From the NCBI RefSeq assembly GCF_000829455.1, contig NZ_JXAK01000006.1, positions 1 to 64,000 of the forward strand: a DNA stretch of 64,000 nucleotides, written 5' to 3'. How positions within the stretch are numbered: position 1 is the first letter of the stretch; every line of letters starts with the position of its first letter. The stretch is from Gordoniibacillus kamchatkensis (GTDB taxonomy: Bacteria; Bacillota; Bacilli; Paenibacillales; NBRC-103111). This document shows, in pieces, positions 15,917 to 25,307 of the stretch. The notes beneath the pieces were generated by a model. It was not told where the DNA came from and searched no databases. It worked only from the letters and a program-made list of their open reading frames with translations. Made by a program: the position numbers and the translations under genes.

Positions 15917-16741
15917 ATGGCAGCAAGCAATTTGAAAGTGTACGTCGTCTCCGACTCCGCCGGAGAAACGGGAGAGGCGGTCGTGCGCGCGGCGGCGACG
16001 CAGTTTCATCCGCAGCAGGTGGAAATTTTGCGGGTGCCGTTCGTGCAAGATCAGCGAACCGTCGACAAAGTGATCGCTGCCGCCAAGCTGGGCGGCGGAA
16101 CGATTATGTTCACGCTCGTCGTTCCGGAGCTGCGCGACTATTTGGTATGGCAGGCGCAGGAGCACAACATCTCTTACGTCGACCTGTTGGGTCCGGTGCT
16201 CGCCTCGCTGGAGCGGACGACAGGCCGGGAGGCGCGGCATCAGCCGGGCATGCTCCATCGGCTTGACGAAAATTATTTCAAGAAGATGGAAGCGATCGAG
16301 TTCGCCGTCAATTATGACGACGGCCGCGATTTCAGCGGCGTGCTCAAAGCGGACATCGTGCTGGTCGGCGTGTCGCGGACGTCCAAGACGCCGCTGTCGA
16401 TGTTTCTCGCCCACAAAAAATACAAGGTGGCGAACGTGCCGCTGGTGCCCGAGCTGCAGCCGCCGGAGTCGCTCTTCACCGTACCGAAGCATAAAGTGAT
16501 CGGGCTCAAGATCGACCCGGCGAAGCTGAACCGCATTCGCGAGCAGCGCCTCAAAACGCTTGGTCTTGGGGCCAACGCGGGCTACGCCAACGTCGAGCGA
16601 ATCCATATGGAACTCGAATACGCGGACAAAATTATGCGCCGTATCGGCTGCTTCGTGATCGACGTAACCGACCGGGCCGTCGAAGAGACGGCGAGCCTGG
16701 TGATGGAGCATATCGAATCGCGGACGATGCCGGCTACGTAG
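15917..16741 (+). CDS. ppsR: Pyruvate, phosphate dikinase regulatory protein (PpsR/YqfL family)
   Basis: This 274-residue bifunctional kinase/phosphorylase belongs to the DUF299 family, which uses ADP or phosphate to switch PPDK or PEP synthase. The P-loop-like GVSRTSKTP lies near residue 151, and the N-terminal VYVVSDSAGETGEAVVRAA is the family head. ATG 15917 has GAAGGGGG six bases upstream; ATG 15887 lies too close to the leader terminator. B. subtilis YqfL sits in the same position upstream of yqxD-dnaG. Its dikinase target is not in this window. Confidence 0.92.
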   Translation: MAASNLKVYVVSDSAGETGEAVVRAAATQFHPQQVEILRVPFVQDQRTVDKVIAAAKLGGGTIMFTLVVPELRDYLVWQAQEHNISYVDLLGPVLASLERTTGREARHQPGMLHRLDENYFKKMEAIEFAVNYDDGRDFSGVLKADIVLVGVSRTSKTPLSMFLAHKKYKVANVPLVPELQPPESLFTVPKHKVIGLKIDPAKLNRIREQRLKTLGLGANAGYANVERIHMELEYADKIMRRIGCFVIDVTDRAVEETASLVMEHIESRTMPAT

Positions 16742-16825
16742 CAGGAGAGTCGGGCGCAGCAGGATTTTTTTGCAGCCGGCTCGTATATACTAGTACGGCG
16801 GCAGCTTACGGAAGCGGAGGAACGT

Positions 16826-17290
16826 ATGGACGACAGCCGAATTTTCGTCGATGCCGACGCTTGTCCCGTCAAAGACGAAATAGCGGAGACGGCGCGGGCG
16901 TTCGATCGCTTGGCGGTGATGGTCGCTTCCCACGACCATAGGCTGGAGCCGCGGGAGGGCGTGCAGATCGTGCAGGTGGACCGGTCGGACCAGGCGGTCG
17001 ATCTGTATATCGCCAACCACATTCGGCGGGGAGACGTGCTTGTCACCCAAGATTTCGGCCTCGCGGCGCTGGCGCTCGCCAAAGGGGCAGCCTGTCTCTC
17101 GACCCGCGGCCAGCGCTTCGAAGACGGCATGATCGATTATTTGCTCGAACGGCGCGGCGAAAGCGCCCGCAGGCGGCGGGGCGGACAGCGCACGAAAGGC
17201 CCGAAAGCCTTTACCGCCGGCGACCGGGAGCAGTTTCTACACGGTTTGACAAAACTTTTGCAGCAGCAGCAGGAGAATAAGTTATCGTAG
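16826..17290 (+). CDS. yqxD: UPF0178 (DUF188) family protein YqxD
   Basis: This 154-residue protein of the YaiI/YqxD family has a PIN-like fold. It opens IFVDADACPVKDEI, with clustered acidic residues, and contains GDVLVTQDFGLAALAL, both characteristic. Nuclease activity is often supposed but not demonstrated to my knowledge. The tail is Arg- and Gln-rich. It precedes dnaG by 40 bases, as in Bacillus. Confidence 0.93.
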   Translation: MDDSRIFVDADACPVKDEIAETARAFDRLAVMVASHDHRLEPREGVQIVQVDRSDQAVDLYIANHIRRGDVLVTQDFGLAALALAKGAACLSTRGQRFEDGMIDYLLERRGESARRRRGGQRTKGPKAFTAGDREQFLHGLTKLLQQQQENKLS

Positions 17291-17330
17291 CGAATAGTAT
17301 TATGTGGTAATCAGAACGAAGGTGGTCAGG

Positions 17331-19160
17331 ATGGGCAGCGGACGTATTCCGGACGATGTGATCGAAGCCGTGCTCAAGGCGCACGATATCGCGGACGTCG
17401 TCGGCAAGTACGTACACTTATCGAAGCAGGGGCATTACTTGAAAGGACTATGCCCTTTCCACTCGGAGAAAACCCCTTCCTTCACCGTCACTCCGCAGCG
17501 GCAAATATTTCATTGCTTCGGTTGCGGGGCGGGCGGCAATTCGATCCAATTCGTGATGCAAAAAGAAGGATTGACGTTCTCGGAAGCGGTGCGCCAGCTC
17601 GCGGAAGAAGCGGGAATCCCGATCGGTCAGGAAGATGCCAGCAGCGAACCTTCTCCCCAGCAGCAGGAACGGTCCGAGCTTCTGAAAGCCTACGAGCTCT
17701 CGGCGCGAGTTTACCGTTCCATCTTAATGAACACGGTGCAAGGCCGCGATGCGCTCGCTTACTTGCGCTCCCGGGGAATGTCTGACGAACTCATCGAGAC
17801 GTTCCAGCTCGGCTATGCCCCGAATATGTGGGATGCGCTTGCGAAGCAGCTCGAGAAGAGCGGCTTTTTGCTTCCCTCAATGGAGCGCGGCGGGCTGCTG
17901 TCGGCGAAAGCGGACGGGCAAGGCTTCGTAGACAAATTCAGAGACCGCGTCATGATCCCGATCCACGATCCTAAAGGCCGCGTCATCGCCTTCGGCGGAC
18001 GGGCTATGGGCGATGTCCAGCCCAAATATTTGAACAGCCCCGAAACGGCCCTGTTTCATAAGAGCCACAGCCTGTTCAATCTGCATCGGGCTCGGACGGA
18101 TATTCGGAAGCGCGAGCAAATCGTGCTGTTCGAAGGATATTTCGATGTGATAAGGGCTTGGGATGCCGGCGTTCATCACGGCGTAGCCACGATGGGCACG
18201 GCGCTCACCGCCGAGCATGCGGAAGCGATCAAACGGCTGACAGGGGAAGCCGTCATTTGCTATGACGGCGATAGCGCCGGGCAAGCGGCAGCCTTCAAAA
18301 GCATCCCGCTGCTCGAGCAGGCCGGTCTGATCGTTAAAGTGGCGATGCTGCCGGACGGCAAAGACCCGGACGAGTACATCGCGGCCTTCGGCCCGGAGCG
18401 GTTCGTGCGCGAAGTGATCGAAGGAGCGGTCACTTCGACCAAGTTCCGTTTGCTGTACGCGCGGCGCAACTTCCGTTTGCAGGAAGAGGCCGACCGGCTC
18501 CGCTACTTGAGCGGAGCTGTCAAGCTTATTGCCGGCCTGCCGTCGCCGCTCGAGCGGGAACATTATTTGCGGGAACTCGCCTCGGAATTCGACGTATCGC
18601 TTGACGCGCTTAAGGCAGACGTTGCGGAACTGCTCTTGCGCCGCGAAAAATCGAAGCCAGCCGGGGATAATAATGCAAATCTGTGGAATAATGTAAGGAA
18701 TAATGGGAAAGAAGCGGAACGCGTCCCGCCGCTTAAGCCCGCTTCCTATAATGCCGAGAGGCTGCTGCTCGCGGTTATGATGTACGACCGCGACGTCTGC
18801 AAGATCGTGGAGGAACGGCTCGGGGACGGTTTTATGATGGAGGCCCATGCAGTACTCGCTGCTTATTTATACTCTTTTTATGCGCAAGAACAAGAACCGA
18901 GCCTCAGCAAATACCTTGCCACGTTGCAGGATCCGGAGCTCAGCCGTCTTGCCAGCTCGATCGCGATGATCGGCTCCAGCCATGCGGTGAACGAACGCGT
19001 TATTGACGATTATATTTCGCAGATCAAGAAAGCTCCCTTGCAGCAGGAAATCAAGCGCAAAGAAGAAGAAGCGATTCACGCAGAACGTATGGGGGATCCG
19101 CTGCGTGCGGCACAAATCAGAATCGAGATGATAACCCTAGAAAAGCAGCTAAGAGCGTAG
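17331..19160 (+). CDS. dnaG: DNA primase
   Basis: DnaG makes RNA primers for the replication fork. The 609-residue protein has the CHC2-type zinc finger [11 protein letters not shown]...[10 protein letters not shown] (about 40-65), the TOPRIM core with [11 protein letters not shown] (Glu) and CYDGDSAG (Asp-x-Asp), and a C-terminal helicase-interaction domain with the DnaB-binding helices. ATG 17331 begins the normal [14 protein letters not shown]. rpoD follows after 37 bases, the classic primase-sigma pair. Confidence 0.98.
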   Translation: MGSGRIPDDVIEAVLKAHDIADVVGKYVHLSKQGHYLKGLCPFHSEKTPSFTVTPQRQIFHCFGCGAGGNSIQFVMQKEGLTFSEAVRQLAEEAGIPIGQEDASSEPSPQQQERSELLKAYELSARVYRSILMNTVQGRDALAYLRSRGMSDELIETFQLGYAPNMWDALAKQLEKSGFLLPSMERGGLLSAKADGQGFVDKFRDRVMIPIHDPKGRVIAFGGRAMGDVQPKYLNSPETALFHKSHSLFNLHRARTDIRKREQIVLFEGYFDVIRAWDAGVHHGVATMGTALTAEHAEAIKRLTGEAVICYDGDSAGQAAAFKSIPLLEQAGLIVKVAMLPDGKDPDEYIAAFGPERFVREVIEGAVTSTKFRLLYARRNFRLQEEADRLRYLSGAVKLIAGLPSPLEREHYLRELASEFDVSLDALKADVAELLLRREKSKPAGDNNANLWNNVRNNGKEAERVPPLKPASYNAERLLLAVMMYDRDVCKIVEERLGDGFMMEAHAVLAAYLYSFYAQEQEPSLSKYLATLQDPELSRLASSIAMIGSSHAVNERVIDDYISQIKKAPLQQEIKRKEEEAIHAERMGDPLRAAQIRIEMITLEKQLRA

Positions 19161-19197
19161 CGGCGTCCGGATTTCTAGGGAGGAGGGAGTTGGTACT

Positions 19198-20322
19198 ATG
19201 GCGAACGATCAACGCACAGAGATGGAAACCGAGCTGACTTTGGAACAAGTAAAGGAACAGCTGATTGAACAAGGCAAGAAGCGCTCTTCTCTCACTTATA
19301 AAGATATTATGGAGAAGCTGGCGCCGTTCGATCAGGACCCGGAGCAGATCGACGAATTTTTTGAGCAGCTGTCCGAGATGGGCATAGACGTCGGCAACGA
19401 ACCTGACGAGGAGGACGGCCCGCAGTTTAGCCGCGACGAAGGCGATCATGACGAATTCAGCTTCGACGACGATTTGACACTGCCTCCGGGCATTAAAATT
19501 AACGATCCGGTTCGCATGTACTTGAAGGAAATCGGCCGGGTGCCGCTGCTTTCGGCTGAAGACGAAATCGATCTGGCGAAGCGGATCGAGAACGGCGACG
19601 AAGAAGCGAAGCGCCGTCTCGCGGAAGCGAATTTGCGCCTCGTCGTCAGCATTGCCAAGCGCTATGTCGGCCGCGGCATGCTGTTCCTCGATTTGATTCA
19701 GGAAGGGAACATGGGCCTCATTAAGGCCGTTGAAAAATTCGACTTTACGAAGGGCTTCAAATTTTCCACGTACGCGACATGGTGGATTCGCCAGGCGATT
19801 ACACGCGCGATTGCCGATCAGGCGAGAACGATTCGGATCCCCGTACATATGGTGGAGACGATCAACAAGCTGATCAGGGTGTCTAGGCAACTGCTGCAAG
19901 AGCTCGGGCGCGAGCCGACGCCGGAAGAAATCGCTAAAGAGATGGAGCTCAGCACGGATAAAGTAAGGGAAATTATGAAAATTGCCCAAGAGCCGGTGTC
20001 GCTGGAGACGCCGATCGGGGAAGAGGACGACTCGCACCTCGGCGACTTCATCGAGGATCAGGAAGCGCTCGCGCCTTCGGATGCGGCTGCATACGAGCTG
20101 CTGAAAGAGCAGCTGGAGGATGTGCTCGACACGCTTACGGAACGGGAGGAGAACGTGCTCCGGTTGCGTTTCGGATTGGACGACGGGCGTACCCGCACGC
20201 TGGAAGAAGTCGGCAAAGTGTTTGGCGTGACCCGCGAGCGGATTCGCCAGATCGAGGCCAAAGCGCTGCGCAAGCTGCGCCATCCAAGCCGCAGCAAGCG
20301 GTTGAAAGATTTTCTCGAATAA
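19198..20322 (+). CDS. sigA: RNA polymerase primary sigma factor SigA
   Basis: This 374-residue housekeeping sigma factor recognises the TTGACA/TATAAT promoters seen throughout the window. Region 1.2 begins [16 protein letters not shown]. Region 2 has [20 protein letters not shown] and [20 protein letters not shown]. Region 4.2 has [20 protein letters not shown]. The acidic N-terminal region 1.1 is about 95 residues, like B. subtilis SigA. GGAGGGAG lies upstream of the ATG, and a strong terminator follows. Confidence 0.98.
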   Translation: MANDQRTEMETELTLEQVKEQLIEQGKKRSSLTYKDIMEKLAPFDQDPEQIDEFFEQLSEMGIDVGNEPDEEDGPQFSRDEGDHDEFSFDDDLTLPPGIKINDPVRMYLKEIGRVPLLSAEDEIDLAKRIENGDEEAKRRLAEANLRLVVSIAKRYVGRGMLFLDLIQEGNMGLIKAVEKFDFTKGFKFSTYATWWIRQAITRAIADQARTIRIPVHMVETINKLIRVSRQLLQELGREPTPEEIAKEMELSTDKVREIMKIAQEPVSLETPIGEEDDSHLGDFIEDQEALAPSDAAAYELLKEQLEDVLDTLTEREENVLRLRFGLDDGRTRTLEEVGKVFGVTRERIRQIEAKALRKLRHPSRSKRLKDFLE

Positions 20323-20342
20323 ATTCATCAGCGTTAAGCTGC

Positions 20343-20378
20343 GACGCCTCCCGGTTAGTTCCGGGGGGTGTTTCTTTT
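20343..20378 (+). terminator. Terminator of the dnaG-sigA operon
   Basis: ACGCCTCCCGG pairs with CCGGGGGGTGT around TTAGTT, followed by TTCTTTT. Confidence 0.85.
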
Positions 20379-20442
20379 GCCGCCGCCCTTTACATTCGTC
20401 ACGCTGCCGCCGATATTGTAAGTAAGGATGGTGAACGTAGGA

Positions 20443-21278
20443 ATGGAACAGGAAAAAAAGGCGATCGTCGTCAAGGAAATCGAGCATTGGCGGCGCAGCC
20501 GGCTGCTGCCCGAGCATTATTGCGACTTTTTGCTCAATCTGTATACGGAACAGGCAGGGCCCAAGCATGGCGGCGGTTCGTGGCTCGGCATGTCCTCTTC
20601 GGCCATAGTCGGCAGCTCATGGAGGAAATGGCTGCTCGCCGCGGCGGTTGTTTGCTTCGTATTATGGATTGGTCTTAATTTTACCTCTTTTGCCATTTCA
20701 TTGCAAATCGGCATCGGCCTATTGACGCTGCTCAGCTGCTTTACGTTTGCGTACCGCTGCAGAAACGCCAGCCCGATCGTACCGAACGCGCTCGTCGGCG
20801 CCGGTTCTTTATTTTTGCTTCTGGTCGGTGTATATTTGATGAAGCTGAACGATGTGGCCGATCAAGACGTTTACGCCGCCTATGTCGCCGCAACGTGCGC
20901 GGTGTGGCTGCTGACAGGGCTCGTCGTACGAATGCCGATCTTTCATTTCAGCGGCTGGATGGGACTTGTCGGCAGCTACGGCTGGCTGCTCTACCGGGAA
21001 TTCGGCGAACTGACGTGGCTGCCGCTGCAAATCAGCTGGTTGCCGCTGTGCGTATTGTTCGTGTGGGCAGGGTGGCTGCTTCATTTTCGCGCCAAGCGCG
21101 TCGGTTCGGTATTGTTCCTTGTCGCTGTCTCATCTGGTTCGTGCCCGAGGCATATGGCTTCGTCGTGCCGGTCGACATTGCGAAGGAAACGCTGCAGCTG
21201 TCGCTGCTAGGCAAAATAGCCGCAGGAGCAGTACTGCTGTTTTCGCTGCGGAAAAAATGGATAGAATGGGTTGCATGA
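20443..21278 (+). CDS. Multi-span membrane protein of unknown function (frameshift)
   Basis: After a short cytosolic head (MEQEKKAIVVKEIEHWRRSR) the protein has about six or seven hydrophobic helices, for example WLLAAAVVCFVLWIGLNF and GAGSLFLLLVGVYLM. The frame from 20443 fails after LFLVAV. From 21129 the next frame reads LIWFVPEAYGFVVP and ends IAAGAVLLFSLRKKWIEWVA at 21278. One missing base, probably a C, at about 21128 accounts for it. The restored stop overlaps the trmK start as ATGA, which supports the corrected frame. I do not recognise the family. Confidence 0.7.
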
Positions 21279-22045
21279 AACCGATGATCAAGCTTTCGAA
21301 ACGATTGCAGCAAATTGCCGACCTCGTGCCAAACGGCGCGAGGCTGGCGGATATCGGCTCCGATCATGCCTTGCTCCCGGTGCATCTTGCCGAGCGGGGC
21401 ATGATTGCTTTTGCCGTTGCCGGGGAAGTGAACGAAGGGCCGCTGCGGGCCGCTTCCAAACAAGTATGCGAAGCCGGGCTGACGGAGCGCATCGACGTGC
21501 GTCTCGGGGACGGGCTCGCCGTCATTCGGCCGGGCGAAGTCGACGTCATTACGATCGCCGGCATGGGCGGCGCGCTGATCGTCTCCATTTTGTCGGCGGG
21601 GCTGCCTAAGCTGGAAGGAGTGCGGACGCTCATTTTGCAGCCGAACGTCGGCGAAGAGGCGGTTCGGCGCTGGCTCGTCGACCACGGCTGGTTTTTGGCG
21701 AAAGAGCATATTCTTGAAGAAGACGGCAAAATTTACGAAATTTTGACGGCGATGCGGGTTCCGAACGCCGAGAAGGCTAACGTCGAGCTTTACGCGCCGC
21801 GGCAGCTCGCTCCGTCAGTAACCGCCAGCCCCGACCGGCTGCTGCAGATGGGACCGTATTTGCTCGAGCAAGCATCGGACACGTTCATCCACAAATGGCT
21901 GCTCGAGCTCGAAAAGATGGAGCGCATTTGCGCGCAGCTCGCTTTGTCCGAAGCGGAAGCGTCGCGGCGCAAGGAAGCCGAGCTGCGCGAGTACATAGCG
22001 GAAACGGAGGACATACTGACATGCTTGCAAAAGGCCAAACGGTAA
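21275..22045 (+). CDS. trmK: tRNA (adenine22-N1)-methyltransferase TrmK
   Basis: TrmK methylates A22 of bacterial tRNAs using S-adenosylmethionine. The 256-residue Rossmann-fold enzyme has motif I ADIGSDHALLPVHLA (about 22-36), GEVNEGPLRAA, and the catalytic-loop region IAGMGGALIVSIL with LILQPNVGEEAVR. ATG 21275 is chosen because it starts KPMIKLSKRLQQIA, the family head. It overlaps yqfO by 25 bases, as these genes commonly do, so the two are co-translated. Confidence 0.95.
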   Translation: MKPMIKLSKRLQQIADLVPNGARLADIGSDHALLPVHLAERGMIAFAVAGEVNEGPLRAASKQVCEAGLTERIDVRLGDGLAVIRPGEVDVITIAGMGGALIVSILSAGLPKLEGVRTLILQPNVGEEAVRRWLVDHGWFLAKEHILEEDGKIYEILTAMRVPNAEKANVELYAPRQLAPSVTASPDRLLQMGPYLLEQASDTFIHKWLLELEKMERICAQLALSEAEASRRKEAELREYIAETEDILTCLQKAKR

Positions 22046-23139
22046 TCCAGCTGTTCGAGGAATGGGTGCCGAAACATATTACCGCCATGCCCGACGACAA
22101 AATCGGCCTGCAGCTCGGCTCGCTGCAGAAGGAGATTAGCGGCGTCCTGACCGCTCTCGACGTAACGGAAGCGGTAGTGGAGGAGGCGATTCGGATCGGA
22201 GCGAATTTGATCATCGCCCACCACGCCATCATTTTTCGGCCGCTTGCCCATTTGCAGACCGACACGCCGGCGGGGCGGCTTTACGAGAAGCTGATCAAGC
22301 ATGATATCGCCGTCTATATTGCGCATACGAATCTGGATGTGGCCTTCGGCGGGGTTAACGATATGCTCGCCGCGGCGCTCGGTATCGAGGTTTCGGGACA
22401 TCTCGAAGACGTTCATACGGAGAAGCTGAAAAAACTCGTCGTATTCGTCCCGGAGAGCCATCATGAACAGGTGCTTACGGCCTTGTTTCGCGCCGGGGCG
22501 GGCTGGATCGGGAACTACAGCCACTGCTCGTTCAACATCGCGGGCACAGGCACGTTCTTGCCGCAGGAAGGGACCAACCCGTTCGTCGGCGAACCTGGCA
22601 AGCTTGAAAAGGTACAGGAGGTGCGGGTCGAAACTGTCGTCCCGGAAAGCGCCGAGCGCCGCGTCGTGCAGGCGATGCTAAAGGCGCATCCGTACGAAGA
22701 AGTGGCGTACGATTTGTATCCGATCGATTTGAAAGGCCGCACGATGGGCATCGGCCGGATCGGCAAGCTGGCGGAAGCGACGACGCTGGAGCAGTTCGCG
22801 GGCCACGTGAAGACGGCGCTGGACGTCCCGGCGGTGCGGGTCGTCGGCGATTTGCGGCGCGATGTGCGCAAAGTCGCCGTTCTCGGCGGATCGGGCGGGC
22901 GCTACGTGCGCCACGCCCAATTCGCCGGCGCCGACGTGCTCGTTACCGGCGATATCGACTACCATACGGCGCATGACGCAGTGGCGGCAGGCATGGCCAT
23001 CGTCGATGCAGGCCACAACATCGAGAAAGTGATGAAGCAAGGCGTTGCCGATGTGCTGAGGGCCAAGCTGCAGGAGCGCGGCTATACGACTCCCGTGGAA
23101 GCGTCTACGGTTTCCACCGAGGTGTTTCATTTCTTGTGA
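22021..23139 (+). CDS. yqfO: Nif3-like dinuclear metal protein YqfO
   Basis: This 372-residue member of the Nif3/DUF34 family has the Bacillus-type PII-like insert in its middle third. Metal ligands are in IIAHHAIIF and YIAHTNLDVA near the N-terminus, and in GDIDYHTAHDAV plus DAGHNIEKV near the C-terminus. The biochemical role is uncertain; roles in nucleotide or metal handling have been proposed. It follows trmK with overlapping ends and is the last gene of this operon. Confidence 0.93.
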   Translation: MLAKGQTVIQLFEEWVPKHITAMPDDKIGLQLGSLQKEISGVLTALDVTEAVVEEAIRIGANLIIAHHAIIFRPLAHLQTDTPAGRLYEKLIKHDIAVYIAHTNLDVAFGGVNDMLAAALGIEVSGHLEDVHTEKLKKLVVFVPESHHEQVLTALFRAGAGWIGNYSHCSFNIAGTGTFLPQEGTNPFVGEPGKLEKVQEVRVETVVPESAERRVVQAMLKAHPYEEVAYDLYPIDLKGRTMGIGRIGKLAEATTLEQFAGHVKTALDVPAVRVVGDLRRDVRKVAVLGGSGGRYVRHAQFAGADVLVTGDIDYHTAHDAVAAGMAIVDAGHNIEKVMKQGVADVLRAKLQERGYTTPVEASTVSTEVFHFL

Positions 23140-23158
23140 CGCAAGGCTGTCAAAGGCG

Positions 23159-23839
23159 TCATAGCCAGACCACCCGGTTTTTTACTTCTTTCGCTTTGTA
23201 CATCGCCGCGTCGGCGCGCTTAACGAACGACTCGGAGGAGCTGTCTTCGCGCCGGTAAGCCGTAATTCCGATGCTAATGGATACGTGTACCTCCTTCCCG
23301 GCTTCCAACGCGACGCGCATGTGTTCGATCGCGCTTCGCAGACGCTCCGCAACGGCCAGTGCTTCCTTTTCGCCAGTCCCCGGCAATATAACGGCGAATT
23401 CTTCGCCTCCCCAGCGGCCGACGATGTCTCCTTTGCGCACATTGCTTCTGAGCGTGCAGGCAATTGCCCGCAGAACGGCATCGCCGGCCACATGCCCGTA
23501 CCGGGAGTTATAGCTGCGAAAATCGTCCACGTCGATAACGGCGAGTGCAAGCGGCCGGCCGTTATCGTGCGCATCTTGCCAGATGCGGGCGATGCGCCGG
23601 AACAAATAGCGGCGATTAAACAGCTCCGTACCTTCATCACGGACGCTTTGCTCGTGCAGGACGGCGCTGTATGCCGTCATGGCGGCTCCGCACAGGGCGG
23701 CAATCCCTATGGCGCAGGCGACCCCGAAAGCAGGCAGGGCATGCTCCATGAGCAAAGCGCAGCACATCAAAAGCGCGCCTGCGCACGCGCCGAAAACAGC
23801 CGGACGAAGAGGGCAGTTCGCTTGGCTGCGGCCGCGCAT
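23159..23839 (-). CDS. Membrane diguanylate cyclase (GGDEF)
   Basis: This 226-residue protein has two membrane helices (about 15-55) followed by a GGDEF domain. The active-site motif is GRWGGEEFAVILPG, and the metal Asp is in LALAVIDVDDFRSYN, so synthesis of cyclic-di-GMP is expected. There is no clear RxxD inhibitory site before the motif. It lies four bases after the other GGDEF gene, in one operon driven from 24,551-24,580. Confidence 0.9.
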   Translation of the reverse strand: MRGRSQANCPLRPAVFGACAGALLMCCALLMEHALPAFGVACAIGIAALCGAAMTAYSAVLHEQSVRDEGTELFNRRYLFRRIARIWQDAHDNGRPLALAVIDVDDFRSYNSRYGHVAGDAVLRAIACTLRSNVRKGDIVGRWGGEEFAVILPGTGEKEALAVAERLRSAIEHMRVALEAGKEVHVSISIGITAYRREDSSSESFVKRADAAMYKAKEVKNRVVWL

Positions 23840-23843
23840 AGCG

Positions 23844-24500
23844 TTAATTTTCCTCGACCCGGTCGTATTTGCGAAGCAAATCGGTTAACGCCTCACGAAG
23901 CAAGAACGATTCCTTCTTCTTCAACTTCTCGGACAGCAGCTTCAGTCTGCGCACCATCGTTGATGGGTAATAGCACGATTTCATCACCATCTCCTCGTTG
24001 GGTGGCAGCCCCACTTGATTTCGACCGTTTTCTTTGGCGCTATTCAGCGCTGCATCAGCCGCCCGCATGAGCGACGCGGCGTCTTTGGCGTCCCTCGGAA
24101 ACTGCGCTACACCGGCAGTTATCGACACTTGATGCCCGCGATTTGCCGCCGAGCGGTATTTGTCTTGCGATGCGAAGGCGCTGGCCCGCACCGCTTCCAT
24201 GCGCAGAAAAGCTTGCTCCAGGCTGACGCCGGGAAGGAGCACCGCATATTCGTCGCCGGACACCCGGTAAGACTGGCCCGGAAAATTGTCCCGCAGCAGC
24301 TCTGCGACGCCAACGAGCACACGGTCGCCTTCTTCGTGTCCGTACTTGTCGTTAATCTCCTCGAAGCGGTCAACATCGAGCAAAGTAAGCGCAACGATGT
24401 CTTCCTTGGCGATGGCTTCTTTAACGGCTAGCTCCAGTGCTTCTCTGGTAGGCAACCCGGTTAACGCATCATTTCGATGTGCAGGCGACAATGCAATCAC
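23844..24500 (-). CDS. GGDEF protein with C-terminal ribbon-helix-helix-like domain
   Basis: Residues 1-165 are a GGDEF domain beginning RNDALTGLPTREALELA, with VALTLLDVDRFEEIN and the active-site variant YRVSGDEYAVLLPG (SGDEY in place of GGDEF). Residues ~172-218 (MKSCYYPSTMVRRLKLLSEK, then KKKESFLLREALTDLLRKYD) look like a ribbon-helix-helix DNA-binding unit. This would be an unusual link of a cyclic-di-GMP domain to DNA binding. The start is GTG at 24500 with only a weak ribosome site; a strong promoter lies upstream. Confidence 0.8.
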   Translation of the reverse strand: MIALSPAHRNDALTGLPTREALELAVKEAIAKEDIVALTLLDVDRFEEINDKYGHEEGDRVLVGVAELLRDNFPGQSYRVSGDEYAVLLPGVSLEQAFLRMEAVRASAFASQDKYRSAANRGHQVSITAGVAQFPRDAKDAASLMRAADAALNSAKENGRNQVGLPPNEEMVMKSCYYPSTMVRRLKLLSEKLKKKESFLLREALTDLLRKYDRVEEN

Positions 24501-24550
24501 TCTATATACATGATTAATGTTATATATATAAACGTATATAATATGAGTTC

Positions 24551-24580
24551 AGTATATTTGTAAACGAGGCGAATTGTCAA
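24551..24580 (-). promoter_or_regulatory. Promoter of the GGDEF pair
   Basis: On the minus strand TTGACA (24575-24580) and TATACT (24551-24556) are spaced by 18 bp. It diverges from the rnpB promoter. Confidence 0.75.
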
Positions 24581-24626
24581 TATATTCCTTCGCGAGAAAA
24601 TTGGACATCTTGTCAACGATTAACGG

Positions 24627-24655
24627 TTGAATTCGCGTCTCGCGTCCTGTATACT
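24627..24655 (+). promoter_or_regulatory. Promoter of rnpB
   Basis: TTGAAT (24627-24632) and TATACT (24650-24655) are spaced by exactly 17 bp and end about nine bases before the RNA. Confidence 0.85.
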
Positions 24656-24663
24656 AGCTACTA

Positions 24664-25078
24664 GTTTCGGAAAGTTTGACAGACAATCGCTGGCGGCTTC
24701 GGCCGCGAGAGGAAAGTCCGGGCTCCGTAGGGCAGGGTGCTGGATAACGTCCAGTCAGCGCGAGCTGAAGGATAGTGCCACAGAAACGGACCGCCGATGG
24801 CGCTTAGGCGCACAGGCAAGGGTGGAACCGTGGTGTAAGAGACCACGAGGGACGCTGGTGACTTCGTCCCTGGTAAACCCCACTCGGAGCAAGACCTAAG
24901 AGGAACGCACGCCCGCTTTGCGCGGGCACCCCTTGCCCGGGGCGCGTTCGGGTTGGTCGCTGGAGCCGTGCAGTAATGCACGGCCTAGATAGATGATTGT
25001 CGCTTCAATGGTGGCAGGGCTCACCCCCGTTACGACCACCGGAAGTACAGAACCCGGCTTATGGCAAACTTTCCACGA
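24664..25078 (+). ncRNA. rnpB: RNase P RNA (class A architecture)
   Basis: This is the catalytic RNA that trims tRNA 5' ends. P1 is formed by GGAAAGTTTG (24669-24678) and CAAACTTTCC (25065-25074). The universal blocks GAGGAAAGTCCGGGCTC and ACAGAACCCGGCTTA are present, with TAGATAGATGATTG near the 3' side. The middle reads GTGCCACAGAAAC, ACCGCCGATGGC and GGTAAACCCC...CGGAGCAAGACC, which follows the E. coli-like class A plan rather than the B. subtilis class B plan. A sigma-A promoter precedes it and a terminator follows. Confidence 0.97.
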
Positions 25079-25091
25079 CTCTAACAACGAC

Positions 25092-25135
25092 AGGCCGCTT
25101 GCGCACCCCGAAAGGGTTGCCGCAAGCGGCCTTTT
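25092..25135 (+). terminator. Terminator of rnpB
   Basis: AGGCCGCTTGCG and CGCAAGCGGCCTTTT form the long outer stem, with a small inner ACCC/GGGT stem. Confidence 0.9.
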
Positions 25136-25148
25136 GCATGAGCGCTAC

Positions 25149-25292
25149 TGTCGACAAGGGCGGTACTGCGGATTGGAATATGGGATTCCGGCTCCATTGA
25201 ACTCGTGTTCCCTTGATTTGATCTTGCGGGAGGAACACGAGTTCAAAAGTCGCTACTCCATCCCAAATTCCATCCTACGTACCGCCCAGTCC
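25149..25292. repeat. Palindromic dispersed element, copy B
   Basis: The perfect inner arms are 25197-25211 (TTGAACTCGTGTTCC) and 25232-25246. The outer part pairs GGGCGGTAC with GTACCGCCC, and GGATTGGAAT with ATTCCATCC. It lies between the rnpB terminator and the protease stop codon. Confidence 0.85.
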
Positions 25293-25307
25293 AACAATCG
25301 ATGTAGA

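Noticed and set aside
24627-24981. Short open frames on both strands inside the rnpB region
   Set aside because: They overlap the RNase P RNA, whose conserved blocks and pairing explain the sequence.
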